From positions 35,276,268-35,340,267 of the forward strand of contig JACSVZ010000009.1 in assembly GCA_014706295.1 (NCBI GenBank): a stretch of DNA of 64,000 nucleotides. The letters are read 5' to 3'. The notes beneath the pieces are model-generated. The model did no database searches, was not told where the DNA came from, and saw nothing but the letters and a program-made list of their open reading frames with translations. Position 1 is the stretch's first letter; every line of letters begins with the position of its first letter. The position numbers and the translations under genes were made by a program. This DNA is from Lycocorax pyrrhopterus obiensis. Lineage: Eukaryota; Chordata; Aves; Passeriformes; Paradisaeidae. Shown in pieces: positions 1 to 11,844 of this stretch.

Positions 1-379
1 TCCTACTGTGCTTCTATTTGTGAATTGAAGGGGTTTTTTTCATTTACCAAGGTGATAAATAAACATCCCAACCAAGCATTTTTAAGCCAAAAATAATTGC
101 TTCTCTTTACAGTAATAGTAGGTCCAGTGGCAAAAATCCTGCTATTAATATTTAGACCTCTGCTTTCTCCCTGGGGTTGCTGTTTGGAAAGTTAACAGGT
201 AGAAGTTGTAAGTCTTTCAATCAACCTAAGATGTTAACTAGGCTATTTTTAGGGGTTTGTGTATTTTTATACCTGACAGCTCCTTTTTTTTTTTAATTGG
301 AGCAAAATGCTCATTTCTGAATGTGAATACTTAAGCCATCATTTAGATGCCTGAAAGTCCATTTTAGACATTGAAAGTA
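1..379. other. Unique AT-rich non-coding DNA
   Basis: No repeat or coding signal is recognised. The stretch contains only short T-runs, the longest near 285-294. It borders a MIR-like fragment. Confidence 0.5.
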
Positions 380-515
380 AATGTCAACTTGTTCGTCATG
401 CACTTTTCTCTGTGCTTAAGTTTCCTCATCTGTAAAATGACTGTATTTAAGTTTCTATCTCACACAGATGTTGCAAGATTTATTTCTATAAGAAATGTAA
501 AATGTTATGAGTTGC
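380..515 (+). repeat. Old MIR-type SINE fragment (sense)
   Basis: The segment reads in order like the second half of a MIR element: 'ctctgtgcttaagtttcctc' followed by 'atctgtaaaatg', then a diverged 'atctcacacagatgttgcaagattta' region and 'aaatgtaaaatg'. In MIR consensus the corresponding order is CTCTGTGCCTCAGTTTCC, TCATCTGTAAAATGG, a CTCATAGGGTTGTTGTGAGGATTAAA region and ACATGTAAAGC. The tRNA-like 5' part is absent or unrecognisable. This is an ancient amniote repeat with no expected activity. The short open frame inside it (371-583) is a by-product. The match is from memory of the consensus, so the edges are approximate. Confidence 0.6.
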
Positions 516-984
516 TTGTCTTGCTGTGTCAATACAAATTACTAAATACAAGGAAGACTTCAAAATGTTGGGTTTTTATCTGAAGTCTTGAGTCTTCAAT
601 ACTGGTCTCAAAACCTGATGACAACACCCTTTCATGCAGTATTCCCATCAGATTTGCCTTTTGTGAGCATGCAGTGGTGCATAGAAAGTGCCTGAAGTGA
701 AATGCAACTCAAAGTCAAACATTTCTTGGTTCATTTTTGGGTTTAGATCTCTCAAATGTTGCGGCTCAGAGTGTACAGGATGGGTAGATAAAGAGATCAG
801 CTGACCTGTGAAGCAAAGGCTATGAAATAAAGGTCTTTGAGAATTCACTGGACCAAACTCTCCAGGAATTGTAGAAAAACCCATCTGATTTTTTAAGCTC
901 ATACCCTTCAGTGTGAAAGGAAGGTGTGTTTGTAACGATGTCATTGTCCTGATGCCAAACTGTGTGCGCTTAGATAAATATAAA

Positions 985-1818
985 TTATTGTGAAGCTCCC
1001 ATGACAGTGAAAGTCAGCAGGTGTAAGAAGAGACCACCATCCTGGTCAGCAGATGTTGGAATTTCCAAACAAAGGTGGTGAGGGGGAGGTTGCACAGCCT
1101 GAGATATTTGGACATGGCCATAGGTGTAGCCCCTCAGGTTGTCCTTCTTCAGGCACTTCCTTGGAGGCACTATCCCTCTTTCCTTTGTGTTAGTGGAGAA
1201 ACGGTCTTGGATAGTGAGGATCCAGTCCAACGGATCAAAACCAACACCACATTTCACCAGCTGATGGTGAGGTAACTGCCTGAATTTAGGAGTACCAGTG
1301 GGAAATACATCAGGCAGAAATGTAAAATAGTGATGGAAGGCCAAGTTTGGATCTGGATACAAACCACACCTGGGTGTTTTCATTGTATATTTCTTGGATT
1401 AGAATAGTTGGTTTTAAAAATAAATAAATGAATAAATGTTCATTAGAGTTACCACTTCCTCTTTTTGTGAATTCCACGAGCTTTGAAAGGTGCTATTATT
1501 GAGATGTTTCGTTATTTGAGAAATAGCTGTGAACATGCTCCCCAAAAAGTTGACTCTTGCCATTCCCTGAATTAGTATGATAAACATAAGTGAGCAGAGT
1601 TCAGAATTACCAGCAGGCCAGCAGCAGACTAAAGGGTCTCTGTGCTTCTCAAACTTGTTAATAACAATAGGATAAGGATAACTAACAACTGTAAATATTC
1701 CCCAAACTGAGGAAGTATCCTGTTCCTTGTGCTCCTCAAAGTAACTGAAATGGATTAGCCCTGTCTGTGGCACTGTGAGCCTCTGTGCTACAATGGGAAC
1801 CTTTGTGAGTGTCACTTT
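985..1818 (-). other. Same-frame antisense open stretch, origin unknown
   Basis: On the minus strand, one reading frame is open from 1818 down to about 985, apart from two stops eleven to sixteen codons before the second part (codons at 1414-1416 and 1399-1401). This gives two blocks of about 133 and 132 codons in register. A third antisense frame of 98 codons follows at 944-648 in a different phase. I do not recognise the translated products and see no catalytic motif, signal peptide or clear membrane topology. No splice or promoter context is evident. It could be a decayed coding remnant (old retroelement or pseudogene) or chance, since other frames of this length occur elsewhere in the window. 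Confidence 0.2.
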
Positions 1819-2576
1819 TCACAGTGAGATGCCAACATCAGCTCCTTTGCTGTCCTTCCCCCTTGCACAGGAGTTGTGACCCATCCCTCCTCCATCCTCT
1901 GCTGTAACTCCTCTCCCACCCCCAGCTACCGCTGAGCTCTGAGGGAAGAGGAGATGACTTTCATAAAGCTTTTAGTGCTGCTGCTTGTTGCGTTGTGCTA
2001 CCACCTATGATAGATTGATACATCAGGATTAAGAAATAATTTATTATAATCTTCATCAATTTAAAGTCGCCATTTGATTTAATGGATTGAGGGTTTATCG
2101 GAAAAGCTTTTATCCACGGTCATTGACTCGAGTTCCCTTGGCCTGGCTGCTGAAGGAGATGCACTCTGATAACTGGTTCGAGATCAGAAGTGGCACAGGT
2201 CAATTCTTGTTTGCATTTCTAACTAGGGAAAACAGCAGGCAGGGCTGCTGTCTGACATGTCTGCTATTTATCTTGTGGGATTTTTTTTAACTGAGATGAT
2301 ATAGGATAAGATCTCTTGGGAAAGTATTGGTGTTTGAAGAGCTGGAAGATGCATATTCAAGCTGGATCTTGGGCAATTGAATTTTCTGTTACCCTGTTTC
2401 CCTTTTATACGATGATAAAGAAAAATAAAAGAGCATTCTGAAATCATTTCCTTGTCAAGGGCAAGATAATTTTTGGGGGCATGTCAGTAAAATCGACGTG
2501 GTATAGGACACGTATCAGAAGATGCTTCATTTATACATTTTATAGGTCATCTTAAATTACATCTACTATACCGAAG

Positions 2577-2593
2577 GCCTATTTTAAATAGGC
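2577..2593. repeat. 17-bp palindrome
   Basis: An 8-bp arm 'gcctattt', a central T and the exact reverse complement 'aaataggc' form a perfect odd-length palindrome. It is short and AT-rich, and no function is implied. Confidence 0.8.
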
Positions 2594-3798
2594 AAGCACT
2601 AAAATTCAATAGAAGTGAAACCTTTAAATTAGAATTTAATAGTTTTAAATTTTATGAAGTGGCATAAAGTATCTGAGATAAAATTAATGTTAAAATGCAA
2701 AATTTATGTTTTACTGCCCTTTATATGTAAATGCCTTAATTTTGGATTGTCACCTGAACCAAATATAAAAAAAAAATTAACAACAGAAGTTGAGAAATAT
2801 TAGGATATGCCAAAAAAGTTGATCTGTTTTGTGTGTTTATATATGTATAAAAAAAGGTAGAACAAAGTAAATTCCTCAGCATGAGTGTTGCTTGCATGCT
2901 ACATTACTCAAGTGTCATTTTGAATATAGGTCTAAAGACACTGGATAGAAGGACAGTGGATGTTATTTAAAATACGCTTAAGGCTTTCCAATAGTTACTT
3001 AGTAAATTTGATTGCTAAGTGAGTTTTGAGGTGCATTATACAGTTAAAATGTAAACTTAACTCCACGAGTTGAACACCTTAAAATTGTGGAAGTATTTCT
3101 GCTACATAGGAAATTTTAATCAACTATTAGAACCATTTTTTAATAGCTTTTTTTATTAGTGGACTTAGTTATTTGGTCTAGTACTGCTCTTCTTTCTAAA
3201 GGCAAATAATGGACTTCCCTTTTCCTGTCTTTGCAGTCCAAGGAGAATAGATGAGAGAAACGTATTTTCTCTCCATCAAAGCAGGAGTAAACACACATCC
3301 TCCAGGTTGCACCAGGGGTCTGCGTTGCATATTTTATACATTCCTGTACCCAAACTCAGCAGAGAAAAGCAGAAGTGTAGAACAGGCAGCGCAGTCCTAA
3401 ACCGCACCTGAATGCGGATGAGAAGGAAGGTTTATCCTTGTCCGTGGCCGTGTTAGTGATGCCAAATTTAACAATGATTTCAGGGTGGGTGAGGCTGATG
3501 CCTCCCTCCCTCCAAGTACAAGTGGTGCTGGGTAACAGCATTCTTTGCCACTTCTGATTATTGCTATTTAACATGTGAAGAAAATTTGGGTAGTTTTGTG
3601 GTTTTTTAACGTGTAGCAGGGAGAGTCCTGTTTAAATTTAACAAGTTGAGTGAAAATGTTCAATGCAAATTGTTTTCTGAGATGGAAAAAACTCAGTTTA
3701 AAGGTAAAACATAAGAACCTTGAGTGTGTAGCAGAGGTTCTCCCTGATGTTTGGGGACCAGGGGTATTCGGATGATTCACACAGGAATTGCTTTAAAT

Positions 3799-3900
3799 GA
3801 GAGATATGGAAATGAAGTGGAGAAAAAGTGGTTCAGGAAAGGTTTTGGCAGGAGAGGAGGGGAATGAGGGTGAGAAGGCATAGGTAGGAGGGAATGAAGC
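3799..3900 (+). repeat. Purine-rich tract
   Basis: The plus strand is mostly A and G over about 100 bases, with GGAG, GAGG and GAAA runs. It passes into a GC-richer patch that ends near 4105 and contains a small 7-bp hairpin (3978-3984 with 3989-3995). Low-complexity DNA of this type is common in vertebrate intergenic sequence. Confidence 0.6.
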
Positions 3901-4778
3901 CTGCCAAAGTGGCAAAAGACAAAGTTTTTCAGCGGAGCAGAAGAAATGCCTCGTTAGCAGAGGATGAGCAGAGCACCTGGCTGTGCAAACAGCCACTGGG
4001 GCTGACAGCCAAAGGAGAAACCCCTGAGCCAGGGAGCAGGAGGTGCCCCGAGCACGGGAGGATGACCTGGCAGGAAAAGCCAAAGGGCAGCTAGGGGGGC
4101 TTAACTCGTGCACAGTCAATGTGGCTTGAAGGAACTGGTTATGCTGAAGGTCCGATTTGAATTTTATCTTTGCTTTTATTAATGCAATACAATCTCTCCC
4201 TTCAAATCACATTTTTATATGTCTGTGTGCCTATGTATTAGATATATGCATATAAATTGCCTCTCAACTAATTTCCAAAGGGAAAAAAAATGTATTTTCT
4301 CAATTTACAGGGAGGATTTATAATATTTAAATGAAAACTTGCAAAATAAGTTTGAAATCAATGGATCTTCAGGCCCTCTCCCTTCTGAATAAAATAGAGG
4401 AGATCGTCCCTGTAGAGCTCCTGGTTTGTGCAATACTGTAAAGTTACTGTTCAGTGTGGAAATTCAACTTTCAGGGTGTCACCACCATCAATAGCCCTAA
4501 ATATTGAGCGGTTTATTTATAATTCCAGCATTAATCCTGATGTGAAGGCAGCACTGTACTGTACATCAAAATCCTAAGGGATGGAAATCATAGAAATTTT
4601 TCATGGGACTAGGAAGCATTTGATATGACAAATACTTCATAAAATTAGAGAAGCCTTATCATTTAAAAGATGAATCGCACTGAGTTGTAACTGCCCTGCT
4701 GTGCTTTGCATTCTGTCTGCTGATATCTGGTATTTCAAGTGTATATATCATCGACCTCCTTATCTGTACTTTACAATC

Positions 4779-4790
4779 TTTTTTTTTTTT
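4779..4790. repeat. Poly-T run (12 T)
   Basis: Homopolymer run visible directly. It could be the reverse-strand tail of a lost retroposon, but no element body is recognisable beside it. Confidence 0.8.
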
Positions 4791-6219
4791 CTTTTGGTGT
4801 TGTTACAGAATTTTTGCTGATTCCTCATCTTTAAATTTAGTTTTGGAAGTGTTGGGTGGTTAATTTAAAGTAGGCTTAAGGTAACATTTAAGCTCAAATT
4901 ACTGTTCTGGGATTTCTGGGGAGGGAGGAGGAAAACTTTATTTTATATACTGCCCCTTCCTCCAAGAACACCAGGGAAAACAGATCTCTGGTACAAGCCA
5001 CACACATGACAAGAAAAGATACCGTGTTTTCTCAGTAATTTATCACCTTCTAGATGATGGAAAGCCTAGTTTTCCAAAAGAAATATCAGGGAGGGAAAAA
5101 TATACCCTGAAACAAACTCATATTCAATACAGGTGAGGAACTCGGTGACTCAAACCCAAGCTTATTTCCTGTACTTCTGATGGACTTTGGTCTGCTAGTT
5201 ACAGATTCTAATGGGGATGCTCAGGAATGACCCCGCTGTGTAATTATTGCCTAGTTTGGGGTGGGTTTAGGGGGGAAAGTTGTTATTCCATGACAAATCT
5301 GTTTAGACATTTCATAACACATCTCAAATGAACACCATTTTCTAGCTGTTTTCAACCAAGCAAAATGTGATATGTCATTCTAACTGTAACAGAGAACCAT
5401 ATTTTTAAACAGATGTCATTTTTCTTATGATTTCTGTATTCCATTATGAATCACTGCCTTTGGAGGGGGGAAAGGAATCTCATCTCTAAATGAACGAAAC
5501 CTTATACCTGGAATACACAATGTTCTGGAAATAGCAATAATGGGACACAGCAGTCCTCCTCTTCCATCAGCCTCGGATGCCGAGAGCTCTTCAGAGAAGA
5601 AAAGCTGAGGTCTTAGAAGATATTACTCAGTATTAAAGATATGAATTTTTATATCAAATCCAGCATATAACAATACCAACAAAGCCTTTCAGTATAAACA
5701 AACATAATTGATAGCATTGGGTATCAACTGATCTATAAAGTACTTTATTTCATGTAAGATGGTTGTGGAGGTTTAATATCCAGGAGAAACTTGCTATAAA
5801 ATGCCATAATGTTGCACATAAGAGAGCTGCTAATTAGAATTGTCAATCAGAGATTGATCACTGCCTCATAAACTGCATAAGGTGCTGTGCATCCAAGCAG
5901 TTGTGTTATCTTAAGGGGACAAGGAACTGCAGCATTGAGCTCGGAGCTGTCAGCAGGATTTCACGGAGCGAAGGTCTGTTCTATCCCTGCAGTCTGTTGA
6001 GCAGCCTTGCAGAGAACACCTAGAGCATCCTCAGCTTCACAGCCTGCTGATAAAGGAACGCTCTGCTGTAATATAATATACATTTGTAATCTCATTCTTG
6101 TTTAATATAGAAAAATATATTGTAGTCTCGTGCGTGTTCACTTGCCCATTTTCTTCTTTTGCATTTCAACACGTACAAGGAAGATGTTAATGGACAGGTT
6201 CTTCCCTAAAGTCGGACCC

Positions 6220-6728
6220 TCACTCAGAGCACTGCATCCAGCTGTGGGGCTCCCAGCACAAGAAGGACGTGGAGCTGCTGGAGAGGGTCCAGAGGAGGTC
6301 ACAAAACTACTCAAAGGGTTGGAGCCCCTCTGGTCTGAAGCCAGTTTGGGAGAGGAGAGTTGGGGATGTTCAGCCTGGAGAAGGCTCTGGGGAGACCTTA
6401 GAGCTCCTTCCAGGGCCTAAAGGGGCTCCAGGAGAGCTGGAGAGGGACTTTGGACAAGGGATGGAGGGACAGGACAAAGGGGAATGGCTTCAAACTGACA
6501 GAGAGCAGGGTTAGATGGGATATTGGGGAGAAATTCTTCCCTATGAAGGTGGTGAGGCCCTGGCACAGGTTGCCAAGAGAAAAGTGGCTGCCCCTGGATC
6601 CCTGGAAGTGTCCAAAGCCAGGTTGGATGGGGCTTGGAGCAACCTGGGCTAGTGGAAGCTGCCCATGGCAGGGGTGGAACAAGATGACCTTTATGGTCCT
6701 TTCCAACCCAAACCATTCTATGATTTGA
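6220..6728 (+). mobile_element. CR1 LINE, 5'-truncated 3' end (sense)
   Basis: About 510 bp of the 3' end of an avian CR1 retrotransposon in sense orientation. Landmarks in order are the 'cagagcactgcatccagctg' block near 6225, 'ctgctggagagggtccagag' at about 6275-6295, 'ttcagcctggagaaggctc' at 6369-6387, 'gaggccctggcacaggttgc' at about 6552-6571, 'ctgcccctggatccctggaa' at 6588-6607, and the 'ccttccaacc'-like terminus followed by ATTCTATGATT at 6715-6725. It is 5'-truncated, as is usual for CR1, and keeps only the end of ORF2 plus the 3' UTR. Open frames on both strands here (for example 6130-6728 plus, 6398-6869 minus) are shadows of the repeat. It resembles the copy at 55.4 kb, so the two probably belong to the same or related subfamilies. 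Confidence 0.92.
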
Positions 6729-7442
6729 TGAAAGCAGCCTCAGGTGCTTCACCAAGAAAAAGATTAAAATTTCATGCCATTTCAATGAATATAAAGAAGA
6801 GAAGGAGAAGAATTCATTTGCTGGGATAGGAAATACATTGTAAAGAAAGTTTGTAGCTACTACTTTCACAATAAACTGAAGACAAATCTCCTTGTATGTT
6901 AACAGAAGGCTGATACTAAGTTGTTCCTTCTGCTTGAATTCTTGGTATTATCTGGTTTTATCTATGTAAATTGGGTCCTCGGAATAGAAAAGTGTCTCCT
7001 CAACCTTCAGGTATCCAGAAAGGGGCTGGTTACAGTTTGCTGTGAGAGGTTTGGGATGGCAATGCCATGTAGCTACTGAGGGACACGAAATTTCAAAATA
7101 ACTGCGATCAAAATGTTGGTATTTCTCTGCATGATAATCTACTATCACTCAAAAACATCTTTAGAATGTCTGAAAGGAAGAAATTCTAGGAAAGTAAAAT
7201 TTCATCTCCCCAGAAAACCCTGGTGTGGTAATTTAATGTCAGCTCTGCTAAAGGGGGCAAAGCAGAGATCAGAGTTGGATTTTGGTGGGAAATAAATCAA
7301 TAAAATGACTGCCTTTAACTTGTGAAGGATCAGGGAGCATTGGTGTATCTAAGACAAGGCAGGATCAGCCTGATGTCTGTGAATCGTCAATCAGAGATAT
7401 TGGTGCAAATTGACTATTTTGGGATCTGAGGGTTGCAGGGTA
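6729..7442. other. Non-coding spacer between two CR1 fragments
   Basis: AT-rich, with no repeat landmark or convincing coding signal. Short open frames at 6948-7148 (minus) and 7113-7295 (plus) are unremarkable. Confidence 0.5.
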
Positions 7443-7640
7443 ATTGAGGTGGGAAAGGGACCCTGGCAGGTCTTGGGTCAGACATCCTGTTCCAGAAGGG
7501 TCAACCCTGGGGTCTGACTCACTTGTCTGGGGCTTGATCCACTTGGATCCTGCAAGCCTATGAGGTTGGAGGTGGGCAATCTTCTTCTCTCACTGACTGG
7601 TATAGTGGGAGAAAAGGCTTTCTTCGTAACTGCTCTGAGT
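7443..7640 (-). mobile_element. Old, diverged CR1 fragment (antisense)
   Basis: The plus strand shows a decayed reverse complement of a CR1 3' region: 'gaaagggaccctggcaggtc' near 7450, then 'catcctgttccagaagggtc', 'aaccctggggtctgactcac' and 'ggggcttgatcc', followed by an 'aagcctatgaggttggag' stretch matching the CR1 'aaacctccaaggatggag' region. The typical 'gggcaacc' is present as 'gggcaatc' at about 7574. Many substitutions indicate an ancient insertion of a different subfamily from the 6.2-kb copy. Edges are approximate. Confidence 0.7.
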
Positions 7641-8993
7641 CACTCTTCCTTAGTTTTGAAGGATTAGAGTGATAAATGAAAAGATGGAGGTGATGGTGAG
7701 TCATTCAGGGCCAAAAATAAAATTACCTTAGGATATTGTCTTGAAGAACAGCAGCGAAGCTCATCCAGACCCCAGATTTATTTTTTGGCTGTTGTGACTA
7801 GCCATGGGAAACAATGCCTTGCACTTAAGGCTCATTTGTAGTGTTTTGCAAAGCAATTCTCAAACTGTAAGTGCTAGGAAGGTTAATTTGACACAGAGTT
7901 AACGAAGAGACTCTATAACTCATCCTCCCTAATGCTAATCATTCAAAACATCTTTACTTCTTAACTGACTACTGTCAATTACCATCTCTTAGAGATGCTG
8001 AATAGGTAATTTCTTGTATACTGATTCTTGTCAGTATTTTATAAAACAGTCAGCATCTCATTCAGAAAGCTTGAATTTGGAAAGAACAAAAAACCCTGTT
8101 AGAACAGATGGTTTCTGTGATTGACGCCCTAATGCACAGTTTCAACTCTGTCTAGTCACTTTAACAGAAAAGTGTTTTAAGGATTCACCAGTTGGCTTGT
8201 CAAATTAGCATCAGAGACCTGTTTGGCTGTAAAACCACAAGCATAAATCATTTGGTGACCTGAGAGTGGATGAAGTATTGGCTAAAAGGAAACTTTTAAC
8301 TTGAAGAGAAGCCTTTCCTGTGCTCTGGTATCACCTTTAGGCAGGGAGATCAACCACCTGGAGCTGGCCTCTGCTCTGCAGGGTCTGCATCTTTTTACTG
8401 TGAAGTTATGGAGGTGCCTACTGAGCTTCCATGAAAGAGTAGCAAGGCCAAGAAAGGATATTTGTGACTCCTTAATGCCAGGGTCTGATGCCCCCACTAT
8501 CCAACTACTGCCAAGAGTTTGACTCCCGACCATCCCTAATGGAGAGCTGTTCAGAAAACCAAGTTGAACTGAACTGACAGTGGTGGGATAACATCTTACA
8601 GACAAGTATGTTCATTAAATCAATCATCAGATCCTCTGTGCTGCCTCCACTGCTTTGTTCTCAGGAAATTTGACTTCTATATAAGTGCTTGGCTTAGGTC
8701 AAATTCTATTTAGGTCTTTCTGTTGTGTGAAAAGTCTTTAGCTGCTAAAGAGAAAGGAAAGATGTGGCAAAGGATAGATGTGTCAAGCCATCTACTTCAC
8801 TGAAAAAAGTGTTTAGGTATTTACTCAATACAATTCTGCACTGTAAGTAGTGCCAGAAGATTTGTCTGAATAAAATAAGACCTGTAAGAAATCCTGCCTC
8901 TTAGGAGATGTGGCTTTTCAATTCCTCCTTAATTTTGTAGGCAATATTTTTATGCCAATAATACGTGCCTGAAGCAAGAGAACTCTAGAAACT

Positions 8994-9150
8994 GGCGAGA
9001 AAAATAAATGCAGAGGAGAAGAACAGGGAAATGGTTAGGGGTAGAGTGAAAAAGAGAAAATGTAAGCAAATAAAAAGGGAAGGGAAAAAGGGAAAAATAA
9101 AAAAGTATTTCAAGTGATGGGAGATAGAGGGACGAGTAGGAGGTGACAGG
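8994..9150 (+). repeat. Purine-rich tract
   Basis: About 155 bases in which A and G strongly dominate the plus strand, with GGGAAGGG, AAAAAGGG and GAGGGACGAG segments and only scattered pyrimidines. No fixed repeat unit is seen. Such tracts can form unusual helices, but I see no mirror symmetry that would make triplex formation a strong claim. Confidence 0.65.
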
Positions 9151-10042
9151 TTCAAAACAAACAAGCTATGAAGTGTGGGATAAGCTTTGAAACCCCAGAT
9201 ACAGGATGTTGGGAAAATTCGTACTCTCTGCATCGCTTTTTCACAGTCAATATTACTTCCATATTCTGTACGTGTTCAGCTTAGATGTCGTTAGCAGAGA
9301 GGAGAATATAAAAAGACACAGTAAAGAGACTTTAAGTTCAAGTAGAAGCTGGACACATTCATTGAAGACTGATCCCCTGTGGGTATCTTACTACTTAGAA
9401 AATGCATCTGGTGGATGCTGGGTCTTTGGCATGGGATGGGCAGAGCTTTGGCTTTTCCCTGCTCTTGGAGTTGGGATGTGGGATCTGGCACTGCTGCTCT
9501 GAGCCTCTGTGGCTGTTCCTATGTCAGGGTAGAAAACCAGGCTGGCAGAAAAGCATGGTCAGTGCATGTTGCAAAAGAAACTTAGATGTCAAAAAGCAGG
9601 ATGCCAGCAGAGACAGAAGATTTCCAAAGGGTTAATATCCATTTGCCTTTGCCTTCCTCATGGCACTGGACTCCCCTGGCTTTCGTCTCTCTCCCATCCT
9701 CCTGATGCGGTGGTTTCCACTTGCCGCCTTCTTTCGGACACTGCTGAAAGCCATCATTCTCCGTAAGCACACTTCGTCCTGATGGCTCCCCAGGCAGGTA
9801 TTATCCCTCACCACTCACTATTTAGACTTATGCTCTGCTCAAGTACAGTTTTTGCTAATCTGCTTTACTCTGAGGAATTCCTAATATTTATCTAGAGCAT
9901 ATGCAAGGATTCCTTTGGAAAGATGAGCGCGAGGAAAATCTCTGTTCAGATGAGTTTGAACTGCACAACTGAGCTGTGTGAAATGGTCATTTGGAATGAG
10001 AGGAGCTTGCTCAAATTGCTGTTTGCTTGATGCCACAAGGCT

Positions 10043-10123
10043 GTGCTGCTGGGATTTCCAGCAGCACCTCAGCACAGGGCCTGTGCTGCACGTCCTCAGC
10101 AGATCCAGGAAACTGGATCCTGC
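10043..10123. repeat. Cluster of three adjacent stem-loops
   Basis: Three inverted repeats lie within 81 bp. The first is 10043-10067: 10-bp perfect arms (gtgctgctgg / ccagcagcac) around a 5-nt loop. The second is 10070-10088: 9-bp perfect arms (cagcacagg / cctgtgctg) around one base. The third is 10099-10123: 10 paired bases (gcag+atccag / ctggat+ctgc) with one bulged C and a GAAA loop. The motif CAGCAC or its complement occurs in the first two, so alternative pairings between them are possible. The local sequence is GC-richer than its surroundings. Whether it is transcribed is unknown, and it is not a recognisable tRNA or known small RNA. Confidence 0.75.
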
Positions 10124-11844
10124 ATCATTCCCTTAAAAATCGTGCTTGGTTGACCCCCTGCAGAGGCGTGACGTGGTACGGGAGAGTGAGTGCACAGCCC
10201 TGGATTAGGGTGAAAAGGACTCCATCTGTGACTTTCTGAATCATGATTTTGTTTTTTCCCTGTTAGTAGGCTTGCTCCCTTTTTATGTATCTTTTCCTAA
10301 GGAAAACACTGTGGTCCAAGTGCTTTTCTCCCTCTTGTAGGCTTTCACAGGTGTGCAAGGTGTTGCCTCGCAAGCAATGGCCAAGCTTTCCTTTAGCCTG
10401 ATCAATTGTTTGGTTGGTGAATTATTGAAAATTAATGAACACGTTATATATAAATTTTGAAAGTACTCCTATGGTGCTTTGCAAAATGTCACCTCTGCTT
10501 AGACTAAGAGTTTTACAATGCTCCAAATACACTGAAATGTATTCCAAAGTTGCATATCTAAAATGCAATCGAAATTGAGAGATTATATGTGCCCATAAAA
10601 CAGAAATACTTTTATCTGCTTCTCAAAGATAATTTTATATAATTTAATATATATGGGATATAATGATAAACTGGGTGCTTAATTTCAAATCTGAAATGAT
10701 AAAACCCCACACAGTTTTAAAGTGAATAATCTGTGTAAATTGGCAGTTTGTAATCCTTTCTAGCCACTTCCTTGAGCCAGCATTGCACCACAGACACAGC
10801 TTATCACCCATTGCATAAAGGAATTAAGTCAGTTTTACTGACAGTGTAGGGGACTATTTACCTCTGACAAAACTACAAGGTAATAAATACAAGTAATGTC
10901 AAAGTTTAACTACCCAAACCATTGTTAATTACCCATTTCCAGATGATTATGAGAAGAAAAAAGAAATAAAAAAATTACTTTTTCTCTGCATGAAGTGCTT
11001 CCAAGAAACTTCAAGTGAGAACAGTATAAGAGTGCCTCCAAGTGGCATCTATCTAAATTCCACTTCAGAAAAGCAGTTGAAGCAAGCTTTAGGAATTAGT
11101 TCACAAAACCAAGCTAAATCCTGCTTTATTTTTTTTTTGTGTCCCTCTTAGTCCATTTCATTCTTTACACCACTATAGGTGTTTATGTGTACTAGTCAGT
11201 GGGGATTGCTGTGTGTCTTTAGGAAATCACAAGAGAAGGGTAATTAATCTAAATCACTGTTCTTAGAGGCTTGTCTTTATTTCCTACCTTTGCAGATGTA
11301 ATCTTTAGATTCATTTTAATGGTTAAATTAAATTTATTGACACATCGTGTCACGGCATTGGCGTTTCCTGGGAACTGCTGCTTTGAAGAAATTCTTTTTC
11401 CTTTGGTTTTGTGGTGCTTCCTGCGAAAGGGTCTCCAGCAGAGCCAACTTCTGGTCCATGTGCCCCACGGATTCTGTGCTACATCACTGCCGTGGATGTG
11501 CTTGCAGGGAGAAAGGGGAGGCTGTGCTATGGGGAAACTTTTTTCTGCAGGACTGAGGGTAAATGGAGAGACTCACAGAAAGGGAATATGTATGGACCCA
11601 GTAAGCTGTGATCTGGTAGTGCTGAAAGGACTGGAAGAGTCTGTGCCCTCACTCACACAGGCCAGTGTCTTTCACGGGCACAGTCATGTGCTGGAAAACC
11701 CCAGGAAAAGAGAGAAGTGCATGGCCCTGTGCTCTTGGAGTTCTGGGCTTTGGAGAGACCAAAGGAGCACTTTAATGCAAACCCCTCTTGGTTCTGAAAC
11801 TCATTAGAACGAGAGGAGACTCTTCAAAACCTACAAAAGAAAAG

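Larger units (their letters stand above)
516..6219. other. Long unique AT-rich stretch without a supported gene
   Basis: No CR1, LTR or gene is recognised in this 5.7 kb. It holds adjacent antisense open frames at 648-1815 (listed separately), a 17-bp palindrome at 2577-2593, a purine-rich tract at 3799-3900 followed by a small GC-richer patch to about 4105, and a 12-T run at 4779-4790. The part at about 5750-6030 is AT-rich, repeat-free and has CTAATTAG-type motifs. Confidence 0.5.
7641..11844. other. Unique non-coding stretch
   Basis: No interspersed repeat is recognised in 4.2 kb. It holds a purine-rich tract (8994-9150), a cluster of three hairpins (10043-10123) and, at 11271-11807, the longest open frame of the window (178 codons). 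That frame has an ordinary mixed composition, no recognised domain, and runs up to an old CR1 fragment, so I do not call it a gene. Confidence 0.5.

Noticed and set aside
2170..2190. tRNA B-box-like string ggttcgagatc
   Set aside because: No matching A-box at the right distance and no cloverleaf or terminator T-run arrangement found around it.
5255..5280. Possible G-quadruplex (ggggtgggtttagggggg)
   Set aside because: Only three separated G-runs. A fourth would require splitting the last run, so the case is weak.
6398..6869. 102- and 150-codon antisense frames
   Set aside because: They are antisense read-through of the CR1 copy at 6220-6728.
11271..11807. 178-codon open frame, the longest in the window
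   Set aside because: Overlapping alternative frames are also open, the translation shows no recognised domain or bias, there is no gene context, and it abuts an old CR1. Chance is the simpler explanation.
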